In this document: positions 23,625 to 35,591 of the stretch, one piece after another | How the letters are laid out: every line of letters starts with the position of its first letter | How positions within the stretch are numbered: the stretch's first letter is position 1 | Origin: Anthonomus grandis grandis | Taxonomy: Eukaryota > Arthropoda > Insecta > Coleoptera > Curculionidae | Assembly (NCBI RefSeq): GCF_022605725.1 | Contig: NC_065555.1 | Span: 12,848,938 to 12,912,937, forward strand | Length of the DNA: 64,000 bases | Direction: 5' to 3' | Made by a program: the position numbers and the translations under genes | Notes under the pieces: model-generated | What the model was told of the DNA's origin: nothing | Database searches by the model: none | What the model saw: the letters and a program-made list of their open reading frames with translations, nothing else

Positions 23625-24967
23625 TAGTGAAAAGTGGGGGGATGTAGCTAGTTTAATTCAATATCCGTGTGATGACCTAGTTTTTGGTCTTATTTACGAA
23701 TTGAAATCTCGAGAAATTTCAAAACTAGATTGGAAAGATATTTCTGACAAATCTTCAGAACTAAAAGCTTATTGGTCTCAATGGAATTCATTGGTTATAA
23801 AAGATGGATTGTTAAAAAGAGTCTGGGAGAGCGTAGATGGAAAAGAAAAGACCTATCTGACAGTCCTTCCTCGAAAACGGATTCCGGAAGTTCTCTAAGC
23901 TGTTCATGGTGGTGTCGGCGGAGGACATTTTGGAGTTAGTAGGACCTTGACAAAAGTTAGAGAACGGTTTTACTGGCTGAACAGTCATCAAGATGTTGAA
24001 CGCTGGTGCCGACAGTGCGAGCAGTGTTCGTCAAGCAAGGGCCTAAGAATCCGGACAAGAGGAAAGATGATGCAGTATCTTGTTGGTGCACCCTTTGAAC
24101 GAATTGCCATAGACGTAGCAGGACCCTTTCCTACTAGTAGCTCCGGAAACCGATATGCTCTTATTACTATGGATTACTTTCGTAAGTGGCCCGAGGTTTA
24201 TCCGATTCCAAACCAAGAAGCAACGACAGTAGCTGAAGTGCTGTTCCAGAACTGGATCTGTCGATTTGGTGTACCCAGAGAGATACATTCAGACTAAGGA
24301 AGGAACTTTGAGTCACAAATATTCCAACAAGTATGCCAGTTGCTGGGAATCAATAAGACCCGTACAACCCCACTATACCCTCAGTGTGATGGAATGGTTA
24401 AAAGATTTAACCGCAAATTGAAAACCTATTTGAGGATGGTGGTAAACTCTAAGCAAACCGACTGGGAGACCTGTATACAACCATTCCTATTGGCATATCG
24501 TTCTTCTATCTACAAGTCAACTGGAAAAAAAACCCGGCAAAACTTGTCTACGGTGATGAACTTCGTTTACCTTTGGACATTATTACTGGAAGACCCCATA
24601 AGCCTGAAACCCTTGAGGAGTACATCGACCATTTACAAGAGCGTTTACAAATTCTTCTCGAACAAGCACGGGATAAACTTCATCTAGAAAGTAATTGAAT
24701 GAAATCACGTTATGGCATAAAGGCAAATTCTACCGGTTTTAATCCTGGGGATAAAGTCTGGCTATACAATCCACGGAGGACGAAGGGTAAGTCACCAAAG
24801 CTCTAGAAGGATTGGGAAGGTCCATTCAATGTGGTCACCAGAATCAATGACGTGGTGTACCGTATCCAGCGACATCCGACAACGAAGATGAAAATTGTAA
24901 ACATCGTCCGGCTAGCGCCCTATCATAACTCAGGTGGTCCCATGTTTCATAGGGACCATCAAACTTG
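23625..24967 (+). pseudogene. Gypsy/Ty3 integrase, broken
   Basis: Integrase joins the retrotransposon cDNA to host DNA. One frame carries the zinc-binding domain (HGGVGGGHF ... CRQCEQC, about 23900-24030) and the catalytic core: IAIDVAGPFP with the first Asp, and REIHSD with the second. Two in-frame stops interrupt it (after PEVL at 23896-23898, and after HSD at 24295-24297). In the third catalytic motif, DGMVKRFNRKLK (about 24380), Lys stands where Glu is required. A frameshift near 24525 moves the frame. After it come PAKLVYGDELRLPLDIITGR, a spacer and a C-terminal GPFNVVTRINDVVYRIQ domain, ending at the TGA at 24965-24967. The copy is inactive. Confidence 0.9.
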
Positions 24968-24979
24968 AGAGGGGAGCAG

Positions 24980-25468
24980 TATTATGAAAATGTAAATACG
25001 TTAGTTATTCTCCTAGTTGTTGTACTACTTTTATTAGTAATATTTAATTAAAGTTGATTCGTAGGGTTTCTTTAGGGTTTTACTTACGTTTGGTTTATTA
25101 TTTTTATCTCTAGTGTTTAGCTTTTAAGTAGTTCATCTTGTTCGAGAGCCCCATTTTGGCCCCAATTTAGGTTATATTATTGTAAATCCCTGTAGTTGTA
25201 AATTTCTAGAATTTGTATACTTGCTTGCTTTGACTGTCAGTATTTTCCTAAAATTATTGGTCTTCTTCGGCAAAAACAATGAAAATAATTCTAAATATTT
25301 CAAAACTATTCCATGGGGTTTTAAAAAGGACGCGCCTCATGACAATTCATTCAGTTTTAATTGTTTAGTCAGTTTTTACCTTGGAAACAATTACACGACA
25401 GTCAAGGCAAGTTAGGTTAGTGCTTTTGACGTTGACAATAAAAGTGGGTTCCCGAATTTCGTTACAAT
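24980..25468 (+). repeat. 3' LTR
   Basis: Same length as the 5' LTR. Preceded by the purine-rich GAGAGGGGAGCAG at 24967-24979, the expected polypurine tract for plus-strand priming. Confidence 0.9.
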
Positions 25469-27239
25469 ATTTTCTCAATTTCTTAAAGGTAATTCCGGTT
25501 GAATGTTGGATAATAGTGAGACCAGACAATCAAATTTTGCATAGAAAAAGTTATAAAAAAGCTGATTTTCTGAAAAAAAAGTCAATTCTAATTGGAAAAG
25601 ACGAACTAAAGGATACGTTAAACATATTACTGAGGTGACAGTTATCTCCTGTAACATCTGAAGAAAGAAACTGATCCTCTCACAAGGATCTTAATTAAAT
25701 CAGACACAAACTACTTCAAATTGATGATACTTAGAGGTTTTTGAAGAATTCCTCTTTTAACATGGAAAATAAAAGCAATCACCATTTCCATATTTATAGA
25801 TCTTTAATTTTATTTTAATTAATTTCATTATGAAAAGGACGTCGATAGAATGCGTAAGCATAAAACATTTATTCATATCGATGAATAACCACTATTTAGT
25901 TATTTGGGTTAACGTAATTGCCAAAACGGATGTCATTTTAAAAACGTGCACTCCCTCGAACATTTCTATAAACGAATTCAAAGATCATCGAAAAACTATT
26001 AACGATATCAGCGGAAATAGTGACGTGAAACCATAAAATGTGGAGCACAGGACATTGGCTTCAATGCAGTATGAGGTTAAGCATAAAGGAAGTAATTTTA
26101 GACTTTTATCGCTTATTTAAATTTCATATCGTATCCACATTATGTATTTTATTTTGGAGAATTATTATCTTAATTGATAGGTTAATTTACTAATTCCACA
26201 TTATTAGTATTTTTCATAAACATGTCTTTAAAATAACATATTGAACGAGTATAAGCCACTTACCTTTTGATTTTACATTCCCAACTAATAATTAGTTTTG
26301 TAGCTTGATATTTCCGGTTTATTAACTTCTCTTTTAAGTTTGTCACTATCTGAAAAGAAAGAAATGTTTGTAGTTACGTATATAGCAAATGCAGTTTAAA
26401 GTCTTTACAATTTTTGCTTTCTATAGAAGAACACTGAAAAGAGAGATGAGAGCAACACAACACTTGCATGCATTTCAAATTCTTTAATTAGATTTAACAA
26501 GTATTCATTAGTCAAATTATGCCTGTTTAAGCTCCAGCAGATCTCTCAGAGCAGCCAGAAAAATACAAAAGAGGCACAAAACCAGCTTGTTAATAACAAC
26601 ATGAATAGAAGAGCTGACAAGGATACAACGAAACATAGTTGTTCTACAAAAAAGTAAATTAACCCAAATGTATATTCACTCAACAAGGCTGGTATAAGGA
26701 ATAACATAAAAAAAGAGACAAATGTAAGGAGATATGTAGTTATGACTACGTTGACAAGTGTCACGGCAAATGTAGAGACTTTTTTAGCTGCATAACCCTC
26801 TATGCATTAACTCAGAAAGTAATAGTTTTGTTCTTGTCTAAGTTGACTAAACCCAGCTCTGATATAAGTTAGTTTGGACCCAGTTTTGTCAGACTGGTAA
26901 ATAATTTTTTTATAAACTCAGTAGCTGTGATGGTTCTTCAGTGCTCTCGAGTTTTTATTTGGTCAAGTTTTAAGATAAGAGATTATCCTTTATTCAAATG
27001 AGTAAGATGAAGATCAAGCTAGAACTTGGTATTTAAATATCCAGAATCTAGATTGTATATTTTGAAATAGTCAAAACTGAAATCCTTGACGGCTGATTCT
27101 CTTTAAACTTATTAGAATCTCTTGAATCAACGACCTACAAATAGATTACTAAGGTAAGTCAAAATAGTATAACGTAGTAAAACAGGATCATCTTTTGCAA
27201 TGAAATTCTTTAATTCTTTTTTTAAATTTTAGGGATCCT
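25469..27239. other. AT-rich tract without recognisable gene
   Basis: Short frames at 25381-25638, 25830-26036 and 26546-26764 (minus) have no recognisable domain. Confidence 0.5.
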
Positions 27240-28335
27240 TATATGTTATAGTACAAGCTATCTCAGAGGCTTTTGCACTTTTCTTTCAAATTTTACTAAA
27301 TCTTAAAATAAATGGCTCCAATTTCTTGCCCAATACGATTTTTACGCTGAATCAATCAATTTGTTGTTATAAACTCAACTCTATAGATAGCCCCACAAAA
27401 CAAATCGGTTGGAGCAAAGTCAGGACTTCTTGGAGGCCAGTTAATATCACCTCTTTTTGATATTAGTTTATTTGGGAATAGTGCTCTTACAGATTCAATT
27501 GCGGTATTTGATGGATGTCAAGTAGCCTTATCTTGCTGAAACCACTACTACTCATTTAAACCATCAAAAGTTTGGAGGACAGGGCCAAAAAAATTATGGA
27601 TCATTGCGGTCATACCTGACAGAATTGACCGTACTGGTTGTTCGTTGTTATTTTCAAAAAAGTATGTGCCTAGTATGCCTCTGGAAGAAATTGCTGCCCA
27701 AGCAGTAACTTTAGGCCTATGTAATGAATATTGATGAAGTAATGACTATTTTGCTTATTGACATATCTATGCAAATGAAAATGCGCCTCATTCGAGAAGA
27801 AAATTCTATCATAGTTATAAAATCCTTCTAACATTTGGTTGGCAAACATCAATTTTATAGGATAATCTGTTTCCTTTAATTATTGCACGATCTGAATTTT
27901 AAAAGGATGTAGATTCAGGCATTTTTTTAAGATGCAAAAATCACTAGAGTTATGTAACTGTAGAACCTCAGCAAGTTTTTGCACTAATCTGTGTAGATAT
28001 TGGATAGTCATGAACACGGTCAATATTTTGCTTAATGCGCATATTTCGTAGGAGTCCAGGAGGGTAAATATTTTCAGTCGAAACGCTTTCTTTAAATGTA
28101 TTTATTCAAGATTCGATCAGATTCGTACTAGGTACTTCTATAACGTTATAAAGAGCATATCGAGTACGAAACCGACGCCGAACTACGATGTAGGAATGAT
28201 TTAATTTATGAAAACTATGGACACAAAACGCACGTTGTTGGGCATCAAACCGATTCGTTATTGCATCTGACAATAAATTTCCAAGGGTTGCTTTACCCAT
28301 TGCAAAAAGTAGGCAATTTGATATGAACAAGCTTA
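27240..28335 (-). pseudogene. DUF4817-type IS630-like transposase remnant, minus strand
   Basis: The start MGKATLG near 28300 leads into RFDAQQRAFCVHSF ... APSTNLI-like sequence (28106-28300, helix-turn-helix). The middle is decayed. From 27852 it reads FANQMLEGF, FFSNEAHFHLHRYVNKQN, KVTAWAAISSRGILGTYFF (about 27660-27715), then WFQQDKAT (about 27535) and GDINWPPRSPDFAPTD (about 27420-27470). The second and third Asp are present. The first motif is FSNEAHF, with Asn where Asp is expected. Several stops. It is a different subfamily from 15868-16976, closer to the VNKQN/NWPPRSPD type with the RFDAQQRAF start. Confidence 0.83.
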
Positions 28336-28539
28336 AAAATTACAAGTAAATTAAAAGTGCAAAACTGTTAACAACAACTTGTTTGTATTGAATGAAGATA
28401 TAAGTAAGACTTTACATAAAAGCTTGCCGTTCTCCAAAACTAAGGACCTAAACCCTCCTTGTCCTTTCTTAATAGCCTTATTCTATTTAAATCTTCTTTT
28501 AATCAAGACAACTCAAAACAACTCCTTGCACTAAAAACT

Positions 28540-30480
28540 AGCAATACCAATCCAATTGTATTCTTTGGATCTTCAAGCTACAAATAGATCTAGCCTCAGG
28601 CACTAGTATCAATCTTACTAATAATTAAATAGTTTTATTACAATAGGAATAAATATAAATAAATAAATAATCTATAGAAAATTTTACAACCAATACGAAA
28701 AACAGATATCCGAAAACCAATTTATTTGATATTCTATATTAAGCAGATAAATATCATCGTGATACAAGATCCAAAGCCTTCGCGACTACTACTGACAATA
28801 CAACTAATAATCAAATAGTTCTGTAGATAGAGGAAGTAAGTCAAGGACCCTTGAGTACTGGTATCTGAAAGTTATATTCCAAGAGATACTCTCTTGGATC
28901 AGATGCTCCTTTCGATATGGACTCCAATCAAAAAGAGAATTTTCCTGTTTAACTTTTTCTTCAAGAAAAATATGAAGAATCCATACCAATCCATCTGAAT
29001 CGTTTAGATCCAATATCAACCCATCTGAACCAACTCGACTTTCTTTGTTCTGATATGCCCTAATGAAAGACTTTCTATAATTTAACATTCAGTACAATCA
29101 ATTCAGCTGAAAAATTTATTTCTACTCTCTTTCTATAAATTATCATCCAAAAAAACAAAAATAAAGATTTCATTACCAACCAATTATAATCTTTTAAATA
29201 TTCAAACTGCAAATAGACTTTTAAGGTAAATTAATATACCCATCATAATTGAGATTCTATGGTAAGCAAATAGATACGATGGTAATGCGAAATGCATATT
29301 TTGACCCTCAGGTACTAATACCAATACCACCAATATTTAAATAGTGCTATAAATAGAGGAAGTAAGTCAGGGACTCTTAAATGCTGGTATCTGCAAGTTA
29401 TTTTCATAACAGATTTTCTTGTAATTCGACCTTAAATTAAGCTGATCTAAAGAAGAATATTTCTATTGAATTTTCTCTTTAAAAAGATAGAGAAGAAGAA
29501 GAACTAATCTAAATCATTTACATCTTCGAGCAAGGAATAGAGGTTTAAGGTAAATTAATATCTCTATCGTAATCCATATTTTATAACATACATTGAAATA
29601 TGGAGTCTCAGGTACTCTTACTACCAACATATCTTGTAATTAAATGATTCTGTAGATAGAGGATGAAAGTTAAGGATTCTTGAACGTTGGTATCTGAAAA
29701 CTACGTTCTTAACAAATTCTATAAGAAACCGAACTTCAATCAAGCAAGCCAGCATAGAAGAGAATCTTCTTGTTACACTTCTTCTTTAAGACGAAAAAGA
29801 AGAGAAAAAAGAGTAGAAATATACTGCAATATCAATCCATCTGAAACGCTTGCAGCCAATATCAACATATCTGAATCAACGCAATTTCTTTTGTTCTAGA
29901 AAGCTCTTCTTAAAGATTCACCATAATCCAACGTTCGAAATAATCAGAGCAAGTCAAAAATCGACTCTTTCTCTAGTGTCCAATCGTCGCATAAAGAAAA
30001 CGAAAAAAGAATCTTTGTATTGGAAATTGATGATTAAGGTCAATTAATATCTTCTTTTTTAAGTTCATTCTACTGGAGGCAAATGAATATCATAGTAATG
30101 CAAAATCCATATAACTAACATATTTTTCCTCAATTTCTTATTTATTACTCAAAGAAGAAAAAAGAATGGTTCTAGCACACCTATCTACATAAATTGAATC
30201 CCTTTCATTCTACATGGTATTCTTACCAAAGCCACGTTCTATTATACTCGAAATTAGAAGCAGAAAAAGAGGACACCTATATCAATCCAACATTAAGAAT
30301 TCTTAATTAAAAAACTAAGATTCTTTCGCTGGCAAATAAACATCATAGTAATGCAAGATATAAATTTTACATTGAAACTATCCGGATTCTCAGATGCTTA
30401 TACACCTAATTAATAGGTATCATAAATAAAGAGAGTCAGGTAAGGACTAAATACTGGTATCTGTAGGTTATGTCGAGGTT
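28540..30480. repeat. degenerate array of long, irregular repeat units
   Basis: Recurrent blocks appear in the same order. A GTAGATAGAGGAAGTAAGTC-like block is followed by GGTATCTG and AAGTTAT (28822, 29351, 29651, and 30429 in weaker form). A TCAATCCATCTGAA block pair precedes a TTTCTTTTGTTCT block (28984-29055 and 29836-29898). An AAGGTAAATTAATA block recurs at 29222, 29545 and 30033. Spacing varies from about 310 to 830 bp, so units carry large deletions. Composition is uniform. The array is noncoding. Confidence 0.65.
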
Positions 30481-31290
30481 TTTCTGAAGACAAGAGACAG
30501 AGAGCAAATTGGAAGAAGAAATTGATATTGACATAAAGAACCAAAAAAGCTTAAATAACTTGGATATTAACGTTAGCAAAAGACTGGTCAGTCCACTTAA
30601 TAATAAACCAAAGAGGTTCAAGAGTAAAATTTTATCTCTATATTTGCCCACTTTTTTCAAATAATTAACATCAACCTCATGTAAAAAGTGGCCTTTCAAA
30701 ACTCAAATATTACAATAAAGGTATCAAATTTATGGATGATTATCTTAAAAATCGTCTTATTAAAAATTGTATTTTGCAGGTGTATCCTGCCTTTCTCCGC
30801 CTCGTCAGTAAAAAAAAATAATTATTTTCTTAAGAAACCCGATATCAAAAACCAACAAATATACATCCAAGCGAGATTCTGTATCTCCAGCGCCTGTTAT
30901 GGTGAACATAATGTATTATTACCTCCCATTTCCTACATGAAACGACCTACGCCTCAACAAGGCACAGGTATAAAATCCATACACATGAATCTCATATGAA
31001 TAATCCCAAATAAAATATAAAATACGTCGGCCTCCTATAGCTACCCACAAGCCGTAATACTTCAATCATCTAGATTAATTTAAGTATGTCGCGTTTTATT
31101 AGATATGACTTAGGGTGTTTAGGTATAAAGAGAATAAATATGCATATCGGATTTGATTGGAATGAATGAATTTTAAATTTAAGAAAAAGCAGTGAAAAGG
31201 GGAAAATTTTAATAAATGATTGGTGTTTGAATATAGGAATATTGTTCAATTACGTTAATTATCATGTAAAGTGATTTAAATGAAAAGTAC
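30481..31290. other. no recognisable gene
   Basis: A 103-codon plus-strand frame at 30688-30999 has no recognised domain, low hydropathy structure and no paralogue in the window. I cannot support it as a gene. Confidence 0.45.
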
Positions 31291-32720
31291 TTGTTTTTTT
31301 TAATCTATTAATTTTTAATTAAGTTCTCTTCATATTCCTTTTTTTTGTCTTCTTTTTAGTGTCTTCTCTCTTTACATTTTGCTGATTTTATTTTTGTTAT
31401 CTGCGAAAATATAACTATTTAGGTTTTCATACCTTTCTGACTAATTTTCCATCTGACGTAATATTTTGGTTTGTTATCATAGAGTTTAATTTTTTCCATT
31501 TGTCATATTTTCTACATTTTCATATTTGCTATTTCTTTCTCTGTCAGTTTTTCTTTTTTTGTTCAGCTTTTTTGTTTTTATCTCTGCCTTCCTGTTGGTA
31601 TTTCACTTTGTTCATCTTAATAAAGTACGTCATATTTTTTTCCAATTCCAAACTGATTTTAATAGAATTCTGTCAATGAAGTCATTTTTTAGTCTTGTAT
31701 TTTCTATAGTCCTTCCATTGACTTGTTCAGTTAATTTTTCTCGCTCACGTGTTACGATAAGTGTGCTATTTTTTCTCTTAACTTTTTTTTATGTTTCTTT
31801 TTATTCTCTTTTCTTTACTTTTAAAATAAAATATTTAATCTCCACACTCATCAACCATAGAATATATGTCATCGCTTTTGTCTGTTCCTTCTTAATCTAT
31901 TTTAATTAATTTTTCCTATGGCTTTCTTCATAGGTATGAATACTTTTTTCTTCTTTAAATACTATATTTTTTATACTTATATTTTATTTTAACATTTTAA
32001 TCAACTTATTTGTCAGCTATAGAAAATTTGTCACGTTGTTTCCAATTTCACTAATATTGATGAAAAAGTCTGTTTCTTCATATTAATATTCATCATTGAT
32101 TTGTTTTTTTCTTTTCAGTCCTTCCATGCTCTTTTCTGTGATTTTTGTTCTTTAGATTTTACTTTTTCTTTAATTTTCTGTTTGTTAAGCCGCTTTTTTT
32201 TATTAATTTAGTTTAAAATCTAAATACCTGTTTTTCATAACACATACCCCTCCCTTGTAAGTGATTCAATTTTAAATTGATTATATTCTGAAAAATAGTC
32301 AGTAAGTGTAAGTTAATTTATTTATCAGTCTTTTCTTTTCAGTTTATCTCATATCGCTTAATCCCTGTTAATTTTTCACATAGTTTTTTTTTTATGAAAC
32401 TTTATTCATTTTATTAATGTTTATTTGTTCTTTTTATTACTCTGGCTATTTGCCCGTTATACTTTAAACTGCCTTTTCGAAATTTAAAATTTATTTTATG
32501 TGTTGAAATTTGATAAAAATGTTGAGAAATGATTTTTTTATTTTTAGTTTATTTAGAGTCTTTGTAGTTTTTTTAATCTATCCTTCATTTTCCCTACAGA
32601 TACTCCATAATTTTCCACTCAATTTATTCGTATTTCCTTTTTATCTTTTCTGTATTTTTAATTCCGTCTAATCAGTATTCTTTGAAGCTTGTTTCTTATT
32701 ATTTTGTATTATTAGTTGAG
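31290..32720 (+). other. strongly T-rich, pyrimidine-skewed tract
   Basis: For about 1.4 kb the plus strand is dominated by T with C, and A and G are depleted. The 127-codon hydrophobic frame at 31526-31909 is a direct result of TTT/CTT/TTC codons and is not taken as a gene. The tract is noncoding by appearance. Confidence 0.6.
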
Positions 32721-32846
32721 TAAGATTTTGAACTTATATAGACCGATAAGAAAAGAGATTTCAGATCAACTATTCACGTAAAGATGGTGCTCGTTTTACA
32801 CATTTTTTTTTCATCACCATCATGATTAGTTTCTTGATTCTTAACA

Positions 32847-32890
32847 ATATGTTCCATGATATCCATGGATCATGATATCATGGAACATAT
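32847..32890. repeat. perfect 17-bp-arm palindrome
   Basis: ATATGTTCCATGATATC (32847-32863) is perfectly inverted at 32874-32890 around a 10-base loop. It could form a cruciform. No neighbouring gene gives it a terminator role. Confidence 0.85.
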
Positions 32891-33179
32891 CATAGAAATA
32901 TATATTAATTTTTTAGGTACATAAGTGATAAAATTTCTTCAAATAAGGCATTTGTTCAGATAAGAATACACTTTTTCCTAGTTTTTAAATTATTAGAATA
33001 TCTAGTCAGTCAGTAAAGTCAGTAATTTCTCTATAATTTCGAGGGACTCTACTGTACTTCTTAAGTTTATATCTCCATAAGATTCTTTGGACATTGTAAA
33101 TATCAATTGCTGATCACTATTACAAAACAGTATTATGATGTGAACAGTGAAAATTAAATTTTTGAAAGGATATACATAA

Positions 33180-33900
33180 ATAATTTAAGGTGTATGACAG
33201 GGATGCGGCCTTTCGCCGCTTCTGTTTAATTTATACTCTAAACAAATCTTCAGGAAATCACTGGAAGAAGTTTTATAGGGTATTAAATAGAACAAAGATA
33301 ATCAATAACATTAGATTTGCTAATGATACAGTTATCATCTCAAATAATTGCAGCCACCTCTAAAGATTCATGCAAAGCATACACACAGCAAGTCAAAAAT
33401 ATGACTTAAAACTAAATACGATAAAAACTAAATGCATGTTCATTAGCAGAACTCAACAACCTCCAATGCAATTGACAATAAGCCATCAAAACATAAAATA
33501 AGTAAAGATATACACATACCTTGGATCTAGAGTCAACACAAAATTGGATCAGTAAATAGAAATAAGAACATGAATTGAAAAAGCGCGAAACGATCTTAAC
33601 CTTAAGAAAAAGTGGTTCACAAGCAAAATCCCAATGAAACTAGAATTAAGACTGGTCAAGTGATACATCTTTTCAGTCCTGTTCTATAAAGCAGAGGCAT
33701 GGATTACAACGAAACAAGTCAAGAACTTAAACTTTGTGGTCACAGCCATCTTTAAATGAAAGGAACATGAGAAAATTCACGGAAATTATAAAATTAACTT
33801 AAGAATATGGGTGACTTGGCACAAGTTATTTAATTCAAAGACTGGAATACTGCAGTTAGATTAATTTGGAGAAGCTTTACTTTTCATCAAAAAGGAGGGA
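33180..33900 (+). pseudogene. RTE-like non-LTR RT remnant
   Basis: Broken frames show the VRQGC.LSPLLFNLYS-like block (33196-33236), FANDTVIISNNCS-like sequence corresponding to the Y-x-DD box (about 33315-33350), YDLKLNTIKTKCMFISRTQ (about 33395-33450) and YLGSRVNTKLD (about 33520-33550). A KLELRLVK.YIFSVLFYKAEAWI stretch follows (about 33640-33705). This is the same family as the minus-strand copy at 57250-57905 and the fragment at 47790-48050. Many frameshifts. Confidence 0.75.
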
Positions 33901-34252
33901 AACTTTTGAACTTGGAAGCAACAAAACATATTTTTAACTGTCTAGCAAAGTTCTGCTGACAATTTTGTCTATGACTCATCTACTTCTACAACAGCAATTC
34001 CACTAATTTGGTTTTTTTCGACCTCAGAATGGGTCCTAATTATAAGCATTTACTTATTCCTTTTCCTTATAAAGTCGAGTAACTCAAGAAAATAACTGTT
34101 AGGGCTATACTCTTTCGTTAAAACTATCAAACCTATTTTTAGTCTTACTCTTCACCTCTTCTCTGTTCCTTGTTATGTTTTTAATTTTTTCCTTCTGTTT
34201 GTTAAGGCAAGCAGCTCTCAGAAGACGACGTAATGATTGCTATTATTTAAGT

Positions 34253-34286
34253 GTGGTTAAATGCTGTGGATACAGTATTTAACCAC
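34253..34286. repeat. short hairpin, 15-bp arms
   Basis: GTGGTTAAATGCTGT and ACAGTATTTAACCAC flank a GGAT loop, with one mismatch. It is the start of a short gene-free interval (33900-34560) in which nothing else was found. Confidence 0.8.
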
Positions 34287-34599
34287 AATCGGGGTAGCGT
34301 GGCACATCGTTTTAAAATTCAATTATCATTTTAGTGGTATCCTACTGTATTGTTTTTTGTCTAGAGGTTTCCGAATAATCCCGTTTCAAAGTTCCAGAAG
34401 TAATTAGACTTGCATCCATTCAAGTTTTGGTTTTCAGGATAGTGTTTATATACAAACTATTAGATAGGCTGTCCTTCTAGTACAAATGATTAAAAGAGAA
34501 GACTGGGTCGTTAGAATCAATGAATAACACGAAGAAAATTTCTATCTTAAAACACATGGGATCTACTAAGGCAGTATCTTATAAGTTGCTGAAATTGTT

Positions 34600-35591
34600 A
34601 TCCAAGTCTGTTTCCTCTCTAACATTTCGAAAAATTTTACCGAGAATTGATTAGCATTCTCCTGCAATTCGTCTGTTAACATTAGCAATATCAGCAGATC
34701 GTGGTTCATAAACAATGGATTTAGGATGTTTCTAAACAAAGAGGTCTAAAAGTGTTGAATCCAGTGATTTTGGAGGCCATTCAATTAGTCCCCTTATGCA
34801 ATTCATTTATGTGATTATCTCTCGTTTAACCACTATTGGACCGGAAAGAAATAATGCGGTGAAGTTGGAATATTAACAAATTTCCCTGTAAAAGTAAATT
34901 ATTTTTTGTACCAATTTGGGATTTTATCTAATTTTTGCTAGTTTCTTCAACCATATTAAGGTAGAGATCGCCTATTAAGTTTACTGCAATAAATGAATGC
35001 AATAAATAAAGGACTAGTAATCGTATTTTCAAGAATACCATCTGAAATATTAACTTTTTGGGGAAATTGTGTATGTCCTTCTTGATAAATATGCGAGTTT
35101 TGGTCACTCCAATATCGATATTTTGTTTGTTAACATTTTTAGTAGCAAAAATTATTATTTGTCGCTGAATAGATATTCGGCAGAATATTAGGGATGGCGT
35201 TTACTTGACGAGTCATGAATTCACAAAACTCTATTTTTTTAACAACTGCGTCATAGGGTTCGTAATGTATCGGCATTTTATATGAATGAATTTTAGGTAT
35301 TTTCAGTGCCTTTCTTATTGTCTCGTGTGACATTCTTGTCTGTTCTGCTACTATTAAATTCTGCAGCAAATAATCTCAAAACTACAATTTGAGCTCCTTC
35401 AATCATCACTCGTAGGTTACTATTTATGCACTATTCACTAAACCAGTTTCGTAGAACATTGTTAGCAAATTCAGCGCATATCTATGACTTACTTCACGAT
35501 TTCGATTTCTTTTATTAAAAACCAATGCCGTCCTTCATACGCAGTTTCCAACCTCTCCATAAATGAAATTATATTTAGTTTTTCCTTCCAT
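34600..35591 (-). pseudogene. IS630/Tc1/mariner-superfamily transposase remnant, minus strand
   Basis: A possible start MEGKTK lies at 35589-35591. HTH-type sequence follows, then NLIVAEQTRMSHETIRKAL and EFCEFMTRQVNAIPNILPNI (35139-35369), which are characteristic of the IS630-like insect family. Further on are FPQKVNISDGILENTI (about 35045-35090) and MASKITGFNT/LDLFVWKHPKS (about 34720-34790), the counterparts of WPPRSPDLTPLDFFLWGHLKS. No catalytic motif is intact. It belongs to the same broad family as the remnant at 1-720. Confidence 0.75.

Larger units (their letters stand above)
23136..25468 (+). mobile_element. Gypsy/Ty3-type LTR retrotransposon, internally deleted
   Basis: Two 489-bp direct repeats (23136-23624 and 24980-25468) flank 1355 bp that hold only the integrase end of pol. 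Gag, protease, RT and RNase H are absent. The first internal bases follow the LTR directly and read into the RNase H/integrase linker, so a single deletion probably removed the 5' two thirds. Hand alignment gives about 32 differences in 489 between LTRs (roughly 6-7%). ATAT lies on both outer sides if the LTR ends at GTTACA, a candidate 4-bp target duplication. Confidence 0.92.

Noticed and set aside
31526..31909. 127-codon hydrophobic frame
   Set aside because: It lies wholly inside the T-rich tract; Phe/Leu/Ser-rich translation follows from composition, and no topology or family resemblance is seen.
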